Virus record (IMG/VR): IMGVR_UViG_3300044521_000193
Coordinates: 1 to 31,878 of that record
Strand: one strand, 5' to 3'
Source: a virus
Length of the DNA stretch: 31,878 nt
Positions 8,046 through 16,200 of the stretch are shown here, in pieces. Made by a program: the position numbers and the translations under genes. How positions within the stretch are numbered: position 1 is the stretch's first letter; each line of letters starts with the position of its first letter. Below the pieces are notes generated by a model. It searched no databases. It worked only from the letters and a program-made list of their open reading frames with translations, and was not told the DNA's origin.

Positions 8046-8462
8046 TTACACGGATGTTGGCTGATTGTGCGCATCCCCAAAGACGCCAACAATCTGATAG
8101 GCAGCACCGGTAGCTGGAGCACCGCCAACCGTTGAAATTACCTGCACATAGCGTTTGCCACCGATGTAACCGACTTTTTGGTTCATCGCGGTCGGTGCGC
8201 TGGTGATTGAGGCAAAACTGGCATTTTGCTCGGTATCAAACGCCGTGCTTGAGACATTAGACCAGGTCGCCCCATCATCGCTGTGTTGAATCTGGAAGGC
8301 GTGCGTGCCGTCCGTCCAGGTACCCGCCAACAGGTACAAGGTCAGCGATTCGTAGCCGCCATCGCTGGCCATGCGATCAAAGGTGGCCGATGTCTGGTTG
8401 GTCTTGAAGACCGGCAAAGAAAAGCCGGCTCGGACCTTGATGCGATTGACATTGTCGCGCAT
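8046..8462 (-). CDS. Head decoration-like structural protein
   Basis: A 138-aa beta-rich protein starting at ATG 8462, with SD GGAG 7 nt upstream. It contains ATFDRMASDGGYESLTLYLL, then GTHAFQIQHSDDGATWSNVS, and ends in VQVISTVGGAPATGAAY. This pattern (noise-like body, QxSxDGxTW motif) resembles small capsid-associated proteins encoded next to HK97-type major capsid genes. A decoration or cement role is inferred from position directly after the major capsid gene; no diagnostic motif proves it. Confidence 0.75.
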   Translation of the reverse strand: MRDNVNRIKVRAGFSLPVFKTNQTSATFDRMASDGGYESLTLYLLAGTWTDGTHAFQIQHSDDGATWSNVSSTAFDTEQNASFASITSAPTAMNQKVGYIGGKRYVQVISTVGGAPATGAAYQIVGVFGDAHNQPTSV

Positions 8463-8539
8463 TACTTTTTCTCCATAGGCCGCGAAATGCCTTTTGGCAC
8501 ATTGCGCGGCCATTTTGTCAAAGTGACGCCAGCCTTCGG

Positions 8540-9838
8540 TTAGCTGACGGACATTTTGATTTTCTTGATGGCCTGTGGCAGCACCACCATGCCACCGACA
8601 CGCTTCCTGGCAATAAAGCCAACCAGACCGCTCTCTGCATAGAGTTCGGAGAGGCGGGTGAGGCTCATCTGCACGCGATCAGCAATCACATACGACCGTT
8701 TAAAATCGCCAATCGCCACCGGGTACTCGTTGGCATTGTACGTGTAGTCGGGATTGGCGTCGTCCATAGCGGGCATCTCGACGTAAGGCCGGTCATAGAT
8801 GGTCGCGGGCAAACCACCAGCCGCAAACGGTTGCCAGAGCGGGCGGTTCTGCGAGTCCTTCATCAGGCGCAGATTGCCCAGTGTTGCTGTCGTAAAAATC
8901 CAGGTGGAGTTCGCCCGGTACACACTCTTGAGCGCGTGCATGCATTTGAGCAGCACATCAGGATTGAGCGTGGTGGTGCTACCTGCCGGGATGTAGCTCA
9001 CCTGGCTATTAAACATCACCCCTTCGGGTTTCTCATTCCCGTCACCCGTGATAAAGGTGCTGCCTTCCAAGTAGGCAAATTGCTCCGCCAATTCCGACTG
9101 CACAAAATCCGCAATAGGAAAGACCGAATCTTCCAGGTTCTGGAGCGAGACCTGCAGAAGCCCGCGCATCTCGTGCGGATAGATCTTGACCATGCCCAAT
9201 CGCGGATCATTCGATTGCGTATACCGCGCCTGCTCAACCGCCCAGTAGGCACTCGAGATGCCGGTACGCTTCGGGATCTCAATCCAGGCCATCGAGGTCT
9301 GGTAGACGGTCGCCAGGGCGCGGAACTGCGAGATGAGGACGATATCTTTAATCAGATCATCCACGAACTCCGGCATGGCGAAGAATCCGCCAGTCGTCGC
9401 GTCGGCGTTATACATGGTCTTGCGCTCAAGAGGCAGGTCAGAGAGTTTCACCCACTGCTTCTGCTCCGGTTTGAGCGTGTCGAGGTACGTGTCGCCTTTC
9501 GCACTGGCCTTGATGGCGGCGATGAACGAAGATTTGGCCTCATGCTTGGCGACCTGAGCTTTGACCTGCGGGCTGTCATAGCCTGCGACAATGATGCCGG
9601 GGCGCAGCGCGGCCAACTGCATGTCGCGAAAATCCTTCATCAGGCCATTTAAGTCCGCGTTCATGCGAGCCATGCCATCTTTATATTCGGCGGGCATCTG
9701 AGCCGATTGCGAGGTGAGGACATCGCCGAGGTGTTTTTGTTCTTTATCGAGCATATCCACGCGCTCATTGAGCTTATAGGTAATGCCCTTCACCTCATCC
9801 ATGATGTCACGCAGTGTGACATCGCCTGAAACTGCCAT
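8540..9838 (-). CDS. Major capsid protein, HK97 family
   Basis: 432 aa. Residues 1-110 form a helical delta-domain (coiled pattern DIMDEVKGITYKLNERVDML), normally removed by the prohead protease. The HK97 fold starts near 145 with DATTGGFFAMPEFVDDLI and continues through IEIPKRTGISSAYWAVEQ and FAYLEGSTFITGDGNEKPEG, the strongly conserved F-x-x-G-GxxxPxG motif. SD AAGGAAAG precedes ATG 9838. Neighbours are the protease/scaffold upstream and a decoration-like gene downstream. A cleavage site near residues 110-145 is expected but cannot be placed exactly. Confidence 0.96.
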   Translation of the reverse strand: MAVSGDVTLRDIMDEVKGITYKLNERVDMLDKEQKHLGDVLTSQSAQMPAEYKDGMARMNADLNGLMKDFRDMQLAALRPGIIVAGYDSPQVKAQVAKHEAKSSFIAAIKASAKGDTYLDTLKPEQKQWVKLSDLPLERKTMYNADATTGGFFAMPEFVDDLIKDIVLISQFRALATVYQTSMAWIEIPKRTGISSAYWAVEQARYTQSNDPRLGMVKIYPHEMRGLLQVSLQNLEDSVFPIADFVQSELAEQFAYLEGSTFITGDGNEKPEGVMFNSQVSYIPAGSTTTLNPDVLLKCMHALKSVYRANSTWIFTTATLGNLRLMKDSQNRPLWQPFAAGGLPATIYDRPYVEMPAMDDANPDYTYNANEYPVAIGDFKRSYVIADRVQMSLTRLSELYAESGLVGFIARKRVGGMVVLPQAIKKIKMSVS

Positions 9839-9858
9839 TGTTCTTTCCTTGTCGTCTA

Positions 9859-10521
9859 CTAGCGAACAGTGTTTCTGAGGTTTCCGAGTTGTGCTAGTGC
9901 CGAGCCAAGATCGAGATCGTCAGCAGCAGTGCCTTTATGTGCAGGCGGGTGCTGGACATGGCGACCAGGTGCGCCTCTTGTTGTGCGCGAGCTGGTCGAT
10001 TTGCCGTCCTGGGTGGCGTCATCCGGGTTACCATCCGGGTCTACATAGGTAGTTGCGCCCGTATTCTGGGCGAGATCATCGGCCATGGCGGATATCTGGT
10101 CAGAGACATCGTAGAGACCTGCGATGTGCTGACCGAGCGTCTGTAAGTCGGCTTGTGAATTGCGTGCGCCGACTTTGCGACTGTGCTGCCTGGGATTGGA
10201 CATCATGTCGTATGCGTCGGGGTCACTTTGTTGCAATTCCTGGAGATAGTTCGAGTAATCCAGGTCTACTCCCTCTTGCACCCAGGCAAGAAACTGTTGA
10301 ATAAAACCAGGCGAATTATCGTTGCCATTGAGGGCATCCTGGCAGTCTTGGAGAGGCTCGTCGCCCATGGTAAAGGCATCTTGCACCGTCTTTTGCAATG
10401 AGAAGGACAGCGAATACCATTTGTTGCGCCAATCCGCAATTTGTTGGACGCGGAAGTTGTCGTTGAAATCTTTCCGAGCAGGGGCGGCCTGCTGTTGCTT
10501 GCCTGGTATTCTGTTCGGCAT
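9859..10521 (-). CDS. Internal start: scaffold-like protein
   Basis: ATG at 10521 (MPNRIPGKQ) is preceded by a perfect AAGGAGG at 10531-10537 with 9-nt spacing, one of the better ribosome sites of the head operon although it is inside an open frame. The 220-aa product is helical, Gln/Asp-rich and low in complexity towards the end (GNPDDATQDGKSTSSRTTRG), as capsid scaffolds often are. It would assemble the prohead with the protease as its minor N-terminally extended form. Confidence 0.65.
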   Translation of the reverse strand: MPNRIPGKQQQAAPARKDFNDNFRVQQIADWRNKWYSLSFSLQKTVQDAFTMGDEPLQDCQDALNGNDNSPGFIQQFLAWVQEGVDLDYSNYLQELQQSDPDAYDMMSNPRQHSRKVGARNSQADLQTLGQHIAGLYDVSDQISAMADDLAQNTGATTYVDPDGNPDDATQDGKSTSSRTTRGAPGRHVQHPPAHKGTAADDLDLGSALAQLGNLRNTVR

Positions 10522-10830
10522 AGAGAAATTCCTCCTTGTGGCACCGGCGTGACTTTTGCTGTCTCCACTCATTCCAGACATGCTGTCCGATGGCTTTTCG
10601 TTGTACCAATCCGCAAGCCATGTGGTCATTTCGTCGATTTCTTTCGTTTGAGCACTGATGATATCTGAGGCTAGCGTTTTGAGATCGGCCTGCTTGGCGC
10701 GATCCGGAGCAAGTTCTGACATCGCAATCGCGGCCTGATGATGCTGGATCATGAGTTGCATAAACAAGATATCAAATTTCTGGCCGGAGAGGGGCTCCAA
10801 CTGCCCTGCCATGCTGGTCATGTCAGCCAT
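9859..10830 (-). CDS. Internal start: DUF305-scaffold product
   Basis: ATG at 10830 (MADMTSMAG) lies in frame inside the protease gene. It follows AAAAGGGGGTGACACG, an SD-like G-run 7 nt upstream. Initiation here would give a 323-aa protein with DUF305 at its N-terminus and the scaffold-like region behind. Overlapping protease/scaffold genes with a nested scaffold start are established for lambda (C/Nu3). That this start is used is inference from the ribosome site. Confidence 0.5.
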   Translation of the reverse strand: MADMTSMAGQLEPLSGQKFDILFMQLMIQHHQAAIAMSELAPDRAKQADLKTLASDIISAQTKEIDEMTTWLADWYNEKPSDSMSGMSGDSKSHAGATRRNFSMPNRIPGKQQQAAPARKDFNDNFRVQQIADWRNKWYSLSFSLQKTVQDAFTMGDEPLQDCQDALNGNDNSPGFIQQFLAWVQEGVDLDYSNYLQELQQSDPDAYDMMSNPRQHSRKVGARNSQADLQTLGQHIAGLYDVSDQISAMADDLAQNTGATTYVDPDGNPDDATQDGKSTSSRTTRGAPGRHVQHPPAHKGTAADDLDLGSALAQLGNLRNTVR

Positions 10831-11445
10831 CGTGTCACCCCCTTTTCGTCCATCTGGCATTCTGTTAGGTATATAAAAATTCCTTGGCTGTTGTCGGGAT
10901 TTGACCACCTCAATGGCAGCCAAATCATTCATGGGAAACACCACCGCTGATCCTTCCACAATCTCAATCTCCAACAGGTTGCGTACCATCTGGCCACCCT
11001 CTTTGACCCACTCATACTGGTGGGGAATATAGCCCATCGACTGTTTACGCAGTGTCCCCAGCTTCATGCTGGAATAGAGATCACGACCCATCTGCATATC
11101 CAGGTTGAGTTGTGTCTTCGTGAAGAGACCTGGCCGTTTCCCTCCTCCAGCTTTCACTTCATCGGCATCGAAAATGCCACCCGGAGGGATAATGTTGTAG
11201 TCGTGATTCCAGAGATAAGGCCAGAGGAAGTCATAGCCGTTAGCTGTTTTACGTGCATAGGAGAGATCGAGCGTGCGCTTAAAGGCATTCGGCATGGAGC
11301 GGTCGCCGCCGTCATCGATATTGCTCACCACGTTAAGGTATCCTTCAATGATGCCTTTCTGGTCATTTGTGGCCTTGATATCGGTGAGAATAACCTTGTA
11401 CTCTTTCACCTTTGATTGCACGATTCCCCTGCTCTTTGGCACCAT
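9859..11445 (-). CDS. HK97 prohead protease fused to DUF305 and a scaffold-like C-terminus
   Basis: About 528 aa from ATG 11445 (the upstream frame is open; a GTG at about 11421 with AGGGG before it is another possible start). Part 1 (1-190) is a U35-type prohead protease: GIIEGYLNVVSNIDDGGDR, catalytic-type His in LWNHDY (about 81), Ser in RKQSMGY (about 136) and the following acidic strand EIEIVEGSAVVF. Part 2 (about 217-283) is a DUF305 domain: LSGQKFDILFMQLMIQHHQA, AAIAMSELA, then DLKTLASDIISAQTKEIDEM and TWLADWY. Part 3 is Gln/Asp-rich, helical and scaffold-like. DUF305 proteins are usually small, often exported, metal-handling proteins. I know of no standard protease-DUF305 fusion. Internal starts at 10830 and 10521 are listed separately. 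Confidence 0.88.
   Translation of the reverse strand: MVPKSRGIVQSKVKEYKVILTDIKATNDQKGIIEGYLNVVSNIDDGGDRSMPNAFKRTLDLSYARKTANGYDFLWPYLWNHDYNIIPPGGIFDADEVKAGGGKRPGLFTKTQLNLDMQMGRDLYSSMKLGTLRKQSMGYIPHQYEWVKEGGQMVRNLLEIEIVEGSAVVFPMNDLAAIEVVKSRQQPRNFYIPNRMPDGRKGGDTMADMTSMAGQLEPLSGQKFDILFMQLMIQHHQAAIAMSELAPDRAKQADLKTLASDIISAQTKEIDEMTTWLADWYNEKPSDSMSGMSGDSKSHAGATRRNFSMPNRIPGKQQQAAPARKDFNDNFRVQQIADWRNKWYSLSFSLQKTVQDAFTMGDEPLQDCQDALNGNDNSPGFIQQFLAWVQEGVDLDYSNYLQELQQSDPDAYDMMSNPRQHSRKVGARNSQADLQTLGQHIAGLYDVSDQISAMADDLAQNTGATTYVDPDGNPDDATQDGKSTSSRTTRGAPGRHVQHPPAHKGTAADDLDLGSALAQLGNLRNTVR
10504..10533 (-). repeat. Direct repeat copy 2 flanking the DUF305 segment
   Basis: A 30-bp sequence that matches 10855-10884 at 25 of 30 positions in the same orientation, 351 bp away (117 codons, in frame). 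It encodes the RNF..PNR.PG motif and, in this copy, carries the internal ATG and part of the SD. Confidence 0.8.
10855..10884 (-). repeat. Direct repeat copy 1 flanking the DUF305 segment
   Basis: Partner of 10504-10533. It encodes RNFYIPNRMP at the end of the protease domain. The two copies bracket the DUF305 coding segment exactly, as if the segment entered by a duplication at the protease-scaffold junction. Confidence 0.8.
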
Positions 11446-11465
11446 CAGGCCATTCGGCGTCCTTC

Positions 11466-11630
11466 TCACTGCACACCTCCTAGGCAATCAATGACAAACG
11501 GGCCTTGAACGCCATCACAAAACGCTTCTGCCGCCTGTAAGGCTAATTCAATGCGCTTACATGGGGTGACAGCACTATCGCCGCCCATGTACACGATGTC
11601 ATTTTCAACGAGTCCTGCAATGCATGTCAT
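11466..11630 (-). CDS. Very short Ntn-hydrolase (proteasome-like) ORF, probably internally deleted
   Basis: A 54-aa ORF in ATGA overlap with the portal gene. It begins MTCIAGLVENDIVYMGGDSA, the typical first strand pair of proteasome-subunit-like Ntn hydrolases (nucleophile Thr2 after Met removal, and the GGDSA turn). It then jumps to RIELALQAAEAFCDGVQGPF, which looks like the family's C-terminal helix and strand. Full-length relatives are about 180-220 aa, so roughly 130 residues of the core seem missing. It is either a remnant still carried in frame or a minimal derivative. It could be a source of peptide processing in the head module if a full copy exists elsewhere. Confidence 0.65.
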   Translation of the reverse strand: MTCIAGLVENDIVYMGGDSAVTPCKRIELALQAAEAFCDGVQGPFVIDCLGGVQ

Positions 11631-14527
11631 GCGCTTCGCTCTCCTCCTCCAAAACCTTGTAAATACGTGCGATAGGTGCTGCGCTCTGGCCGACCGGTGA
11701 CGATCAGCGGGTGCCGTTTTTGCATATCCGGGCTGTCGATCTCTTCGCCGTCAGTCTCATTACCGGCGGTATCCACACGCCGGTAAAATTCAGTGCAGCG
11801 GCAATACACAATCTCACTGCCGGGTGCGCCCATCGATGAATCGCCAGGAAACATCATCTGTGCGCCACCGACATCGAACGGATCCTCAATCGGCACCTCC
11901 TGACCGTCGGCTGCTGCGTGTGTTGGCCGGGTGTGATTGTCTTCTGTGGCAAGCCAGACTTTGTTGAGGGTGAGTCCCGATTGGAGCGCGGCCTGCTGAC
12001 TGCCATAGTTGGAGGCAGCAACCACTTCGGTCGCCACAATGCGCTGGATGCGCTCTGGTGTCTGAATAACATAGAGGTTATCAACGCGCTTCACGAGCTG
12101 TGGAATAGACTCACCGGCAGCAACACCTTCTTCTAAGGCCGATTGCAGAAGAGCGAGTGTATAGGCGTTGATATTCGTCACCTTTTCACCAGCCATCGTG
12201 AGCAAATAGACCAGCACATCTGCGTTGGCAAAGTCGAGGCCCGGATTCTGCTGCTGGTCCTGGTTCTGCTGGTCATCCTTGCGCTGATAGAAGCCTGCTA
12301 CCTGCGCCTTCAAACTTTTCGCGACGCGGAAAGCGGTGGCACCCCCAACATCCTGATAGAGTTGCACCAGGATATCTTTGAGATGGGAAGCCTGTTGATT
12401 GAGTGCTGATTCGACACGTAGGGCAGCCGTCTGTGGCAAGGCTGCTTGATCCACAGCGGCCACGACCGCTGCTCGCTCCTGATCCATGTAGGCTTTGAGA
12501 CGGCTGGTGATGATAGCTTCCCATCGTTTACGCTGCAACTCGACAGTCGTGAGGTAGGCCGCTTTTGCCTCAGCAGTGTCAAGATCCAGGGCCTTGGTGG
12601 CAGTCCTTCGTCCATGTCGCCGCTTCTCACCACTATCCAGGGCATAGGCATAGCGATCATCGCCGACGGCAAGTGTCAGTTCGTCAAATGAGAGGTTCAA
12701 GGCTTTGACCGATTTCAACGGCATGGGCTTGGCGGCATCCACATAGGCCAGGGTGATGTGCGGTGTAAAGCCATGCGTGGTATCAGGCGTAAAGTCGGCA
12801 CTACGCAACGCCTCAACCAACGCCTCGCGGAAAGCAGGTAGCCCTGCGGCATCGACGGAGGCGTATACTGGCGTGGGTTCGCCAGCATCCACCGTAGTGA
12901 AGCGACCAAGGCCCGATAGAGCACCGGTGAAATACTGCTGACTTGACGCAAAGCTTGATACGACGCGCTTGAGTGCAGTAATATCACTGGGACTAAAATC
13001 GCTTTTCTCGCCAAGATAGGCCAGCGTCACGTGTAAATCGCTGGCGAGTTCACCACCAGGCACTGCTAGCAATTTGGCGTTGTCGGAATCAAGGAAGAAG
13101 GCGACCATTACACCGGTATGGTCCTGCTGGTCTTCGTCATCCTCGCTCTCAATTTCAGCCTGTTTGCGACTGCGCTTGGCAGGTGTGGAAGCTGGTAATG
13201 CTGGTGGAACTGGTGGCTGGTCCAGGATGTTTTCAGGTACCAGTGCAGGTGCAGCAGCCGGTTTTTGCAAACTCTGATCGGCGTAGTCGAGCAGCTTCTC
13301 TGTACGTACCAGCACAGTTCCCATGCGGAACACCCCACCCGCACCACCTGGCACCGGCGGCAAGCCATCAATGGCTCGTGCCTCGTCGAGCGTGCATTTC
13401 CCGGCCAGGTAGATTTTATTGGAGCGGTCGGACTTTTGCGCGAGCTGCTCTTGCAAGAATTTTTGGATGGCTGGCACCGACTCCGGTTTGTAAGCAAGAT
13501 AGAGGCCGCTTTTTCCGTTGGCGTACTTTGGCACAAGCCATCGGTTGGCGGTCGCCTCCAACTTGTCCAATATCATTGGAAAGACGGCTTCAAAATAACT
13601 GGCGAGTTTCGCCGAGTCCATGTTGTTAAAAGTGGATGCGCTGGTATCGCCGATCAACATCGGCGCGATGTTATAAATGTTGGCGATGTCACTGGCGTTG
13701 CGCATACGGGAACTGAGCCAGTCGAGTTCTGCCGGTGTGATGCTCATGGATTGCCATTTGAGACCGCCATAGAGAACTGGGGGACGTCCGGCGTTGCGCA
13801 CTCCCTGATATTTTTTTTGCAGATCGTCCTTCATCGAGGTGTAGGCAGTCTCGGTTAGCATCTGGTCCGTCACCCAGGCTCCCGGGGGGCGTGCACTGTT
13901 CTGCATAAGAGCCAGATTCCACTTATTTCCGCTGGTCTGCATATCCACCAGGATTGCGGCTACTTCTATCGGTGAGAGGCCGCGCAATGCATCATCGGGA
14001 CACCAGTACTTGGTCTGGGCCACCTGCATTTTATCCATCAATTGCTTTTCGGAGGCTGTACTGCCATAGCGATAGCCGATGATGCCCGTCTGATTCGGAA
14101 TAACTTCCACCCAGTCTGGGCGTAGCACATAGATTTCATCGGGTGGTGTTTTAAAATTATTGTTCAGATTGACAGCTTGCATAAAGCTGTTGCCACCAAG
14201 CAGCAGGCAGCCTGCCCAATCCTCAACGAATTCAGGCAGATATTGCTCAGGATTTGGGCTATACCAGCGATCCAGGAGCGGATGAACTTCGATCTCTTCG
14301 CGCTTAAAGCGGTCAGCGTAGAGGCCCCAGTCCACTGCGGCCGCGTTGCGGGCAAGATAGTTAATGCACTTGTAGACCGTGTCGTTGGTGCGGAAGCCTT
14401 CCTTCGCGTATGTCGGATAATTCCGCGCCATCTGCTGGGGCTGGTCAGTTCCGGCCATTACCACAGTCGCGGCGTACACCGGATTGATCTTCTGCTCAAT
14501 GTGCGCATGGCTCTGCTTATTATTCAT
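11627..14527 (-). CDS. Portal protein fused to a 2H phosphoesterase domain and a Mu-F-like domain
   Basis: 966 aa. Residues 1-430 are an HK97-type portal (VYKCINYLARNAAAVDWGLY, PEFVEDWAGCLLLGGNSFM, NIAPMLIGDTSASTFNNMDS). After a Pro-rich linker (about 430-470), residues 474-640 form a 2H phosphoesterase: HVTLAYLG with H499/T501 and HITLAYVD with H589/T591, the paired HxT catalytic signature. Residues about 640-790 are helical with a Gln-rich stretch. Residues about 790-925 are Mu gpF-like (RIQRIVATEVVAASNYGSQQ, then DNHTRPTHAAADGQEVP and YCRCTEFY). MuF domains sit in the virion and are often fused to effectors. 2H enzymes cut cyclic or 2',3'-phosphates; phage Acb1 (anti-CBASS) belongs to that superfamily. 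Whether this one degrades defence nucleotides is inference. The start overlaps the terL stop by one base. Confidence 0.93.
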   Translation of the reverse strand: MNNKQSHAHIEQKINPVYAATVVMAGTDQPQQMARNYPTYAKEGFRTNDTVYKCINYLARNAAAVDWGLYADRFKREEIEVHPLLDRWYSPNPEQYLPEFVEDWAGCLLLGGNSFMQAVNLNNNFKTPPDEIYVLRPDWVEVIPNQTGIIGYRYGSTASEKQLMDKMQVAQTKYWCPDDALRGLSPIEVAAILVDMQTSGNKWNLALMQNSARPPGAWVTDQMLTETAYTSMKDDLQKKYQGVRNAGRPPVLYGGLKWQSMSITPAELDWLSSRMRNASDIANIYNIAPMLIGDTSASTFNNMDSAKLASYFEAVFPMILDKLEATANRWLVPKYANGKSGLYLAYKPESVPAIQKFLQEQLAQKSDRSNKIYLAGKCTLDEARAIDGLPPVPGGAGGVFRMGTVLVRTEKLLDYADQSLQKPAAAPALVPENILDQPPVPPALPASTPAKRSRKQAEIESEDDEDQQDHTGVMVAFFLDSDNAKLLAVPGGELASDLHVTLAYLGEKSDFSPSDITALKRVVSSFASSQQYFTGALSGLGRFTTVDAGEPTPVYASVDAAGLPAFREALVEALRSADFTPDTTHGFTPHITLAYVDAAKPMPLKSVKALNLSFDELTLAVGDDRYAYALDSGEKRRHGRRTATKALDLDTAEAKAAYLTTVELQRKRWEAIITSRLKAYMDQERAAVVAAVDQAALPQTAALRVESALNQQASHLKDILVQLYQDVGGATAFRVAKSLKAQVAGFYQRKDDQQNQDQQQNPGLDFANADVLVYLLTMAGEKVTNINAYTLALLQSALEEGVAAGESIPQLVKRVDNLYVIQTPERIQRIVATEVVAASNYGSQQAALQSGLTLNKVWLATEDNHTRPTHAAADGQEVPIEDPFDVGGAQMMFPGDSSMGAPGSEIVYCRCTEFYRRVDTAGNETDGEEIDSPDMQKRHPLIVTGRPERSTYRTYLQGFGGGERSA

Positions 14528-16200
14528 CAGAAGTCACCTCCCAGATGCGTCGCAGCCCAGACGAAGGGATCAATCGGCTTTTGCGTGTTCGCCTCGGCTT
14601 CCTGTTTGGCTTGCTCTGTGGCAATCTCTTCGGCATCAAGAATGAGTTCGATGGCCTGCGCTGTGTCGATGATCTCTTTGGCCTCATCGGTATCAGGGTC
14701 GAACATGCCCGGCGTCTGGTAGGTACACGCCACCAGGCCGGCCATGCTGTAACAGTCGGCCTGGTCATCTTTGGGAGCTTTCGGAAATTTGAACAACTCT
14801 TTTTCCAGCACAAAGAGCCAGGGTGCATCCTTGAGGTGGTAGGATTTGCCATTCCTGCACCAGATGGACATGGTGGAAGCACGAGTGACTTTGTCGGCGG
14901 GTGGGTGAAACGCGACGCATGGCACCCCACGTAGCAACAAGTCTTGAATGAGGGCGAGTTGATACGCGATACTCTCGATGGCGACCAGTTGAAAGAGGAA
15001 GCGTTGATGGATGAGATAGACCTGATCCTGCTGCTCCGGGTGCGAGAGATGTTCACGGAAACAATCCAGGAGCAGGAGATCGCGAAATGGCGTGACTGCC
15101 CAGGCTTGAATGACAAAAAAGTCGGCTGTCTGTTTCTGCGAGATGGCCAGGTCAATTGTTGCGAAGAGCCAGCAGTCCTTCTTTGGTATTGGCTTGATGC
15201 CACGTGGCGTCTCGAGTAGATAGCAGCCGGTGGTTTCGTCAATCGTAAAGAAACGCCGGTGTTCTGGCGAGTAGATCGAGCCTTTCGCCGGAACGGGCCG
15301 CTGCTGGTACAGTGCCGCATAGCCCATCGGACCATGTCTGCGTTTGGCGCGATCAAGGAATTTTTGCGGGAAGCGTTCTGGCCAGAGCAATTCACCTTCG
15401 AGCTTGCGCCAGTCGTGCCAGAAGGGCGTGCCGTCGGTAAGCGTGGTGTGACATGCGAGACCTGGCTCAAACTCGGTCGCGAGATTGAGATGCACCCACT
15501 CCTCACCGGTTTCACCCTCCAAAATAAAGCCGCTCAGATCCTGCTCGTGGACGCGCTGGCCCACCACAATCATGCGCGTCGTTTGTGGATCGTTGCGGCG
15601 TGTATACCAGTTGTCGCGGAACCATTCAAGCGTGCCTTCGCGGGTGGCATCGCTACGCTTTTCATCGATGCTGTGCGGATCATCGATAAGGAGGATGTCT
15701 CCTCCTTCACCGGTAGCCGAACTGCCAACGGAGACCGCCTGCCGGTAGCCGTTTTTGTCGTTTTCAAACTTGATTTTCGCATTCTGGTCCTTGCGTAGCG
15801 TAAGAAGGTGACCATACCGTTCCTGGAACCATTGCGATTGGATAAGTCTGCGACACTTGACGTTATCACGTGTGGCAAGCGAGAGCGCGTAGGAGGAGCA
15901 GAGCCAGCGCAAGGAAGGATTTTTGATCCAGGACCAGACAAAGGCGAGTACAGCGATAATAGAGGATTTGGCGTGGCGTGGCGGCATATTGACGAGGATG
16001 CGCAGAATGCGCCCGTCAATGAGTGCCTCCAGGTGCATACAGATAGCCGCAATGTGCGGACCATCTACAAACTGGCGGCCAGGCTCAATCACCGGCCACG
16101 CTTGGCGCACGAACTCATAGAGCGAGTCGGTAGCCTCGGCTCGCGCAAATTTGTCAGCGTTAGTAAGCGTTGTCTTGTTGTCGCGCTGTAAGATTGGCAT
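14527..16200 (-). CDS. Terminase large subunit
   Basis: 557 aa. The ATPase has a Walker-A-like loop at residues 73-79 (PPRHAKS) and Walker B at 169-174 (ILLIDD followed by P). The C-terminal nuclease shows D350 (FATIDLAIS), E409 (VAIES) and D482 (DDQADCYSMAG), the acidic triad of the RNase-H-like fold. It translocates DNA into the prohead and cuts concatemers. ATG 16200 overlaps the terS end by about 40 nt. The last 60 residues are Glu/Ala-rich and probably flexible. All key residues are present, so the enzyme should be active. Confidence 0.96.
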   Translation of the reverse strand: MPILQRDNKTTLTNADKFARAEATDSLYEFVRQAWPVIEPGRQFVDGPHIAAICMHLEALIDGRILRILVNMPPRHAKSSIIAVLAFVWSWIKNPSLRWLCSSYALSLATRDNVKCRRLIQSQWFQERYGHLLTLRKDQNAKIKFENDKNGYRQAVSVGSSATGEGGDILLIDDPHSIDEKRSDATREGTLEWFRDNWYTRRNDPQTTRMIVVGQRVHEQDLSGFILEGETGEEWVHLNLATEFEPGLACHTTLTDGTPFWHDWRKLEGELLWPERFPQKFLDRAKRRHGPMGYAALYQQRPVPAKGSIYSPEHRRFFTIDETTGCYLLETPRGIKPIPKKDCWLFATIDLAISQKQTADFFVIQAWAVTPFRDLLLLDCFREHLSHPEQQDQVYLIHQRFLFQLVAIESIAYQLALIQDLLLRGVPCVAFHPPADKVTRASTMSIWCRNGKSYHLKDAPWLFVLEKELFKFPKAPKDDQADCYSMAGLVACTYQTPGMFDPDTDEAKEIIDTAQAIELILDAEEIATEQAKQEAEANTQKPIDPFVWAATHLGGDF

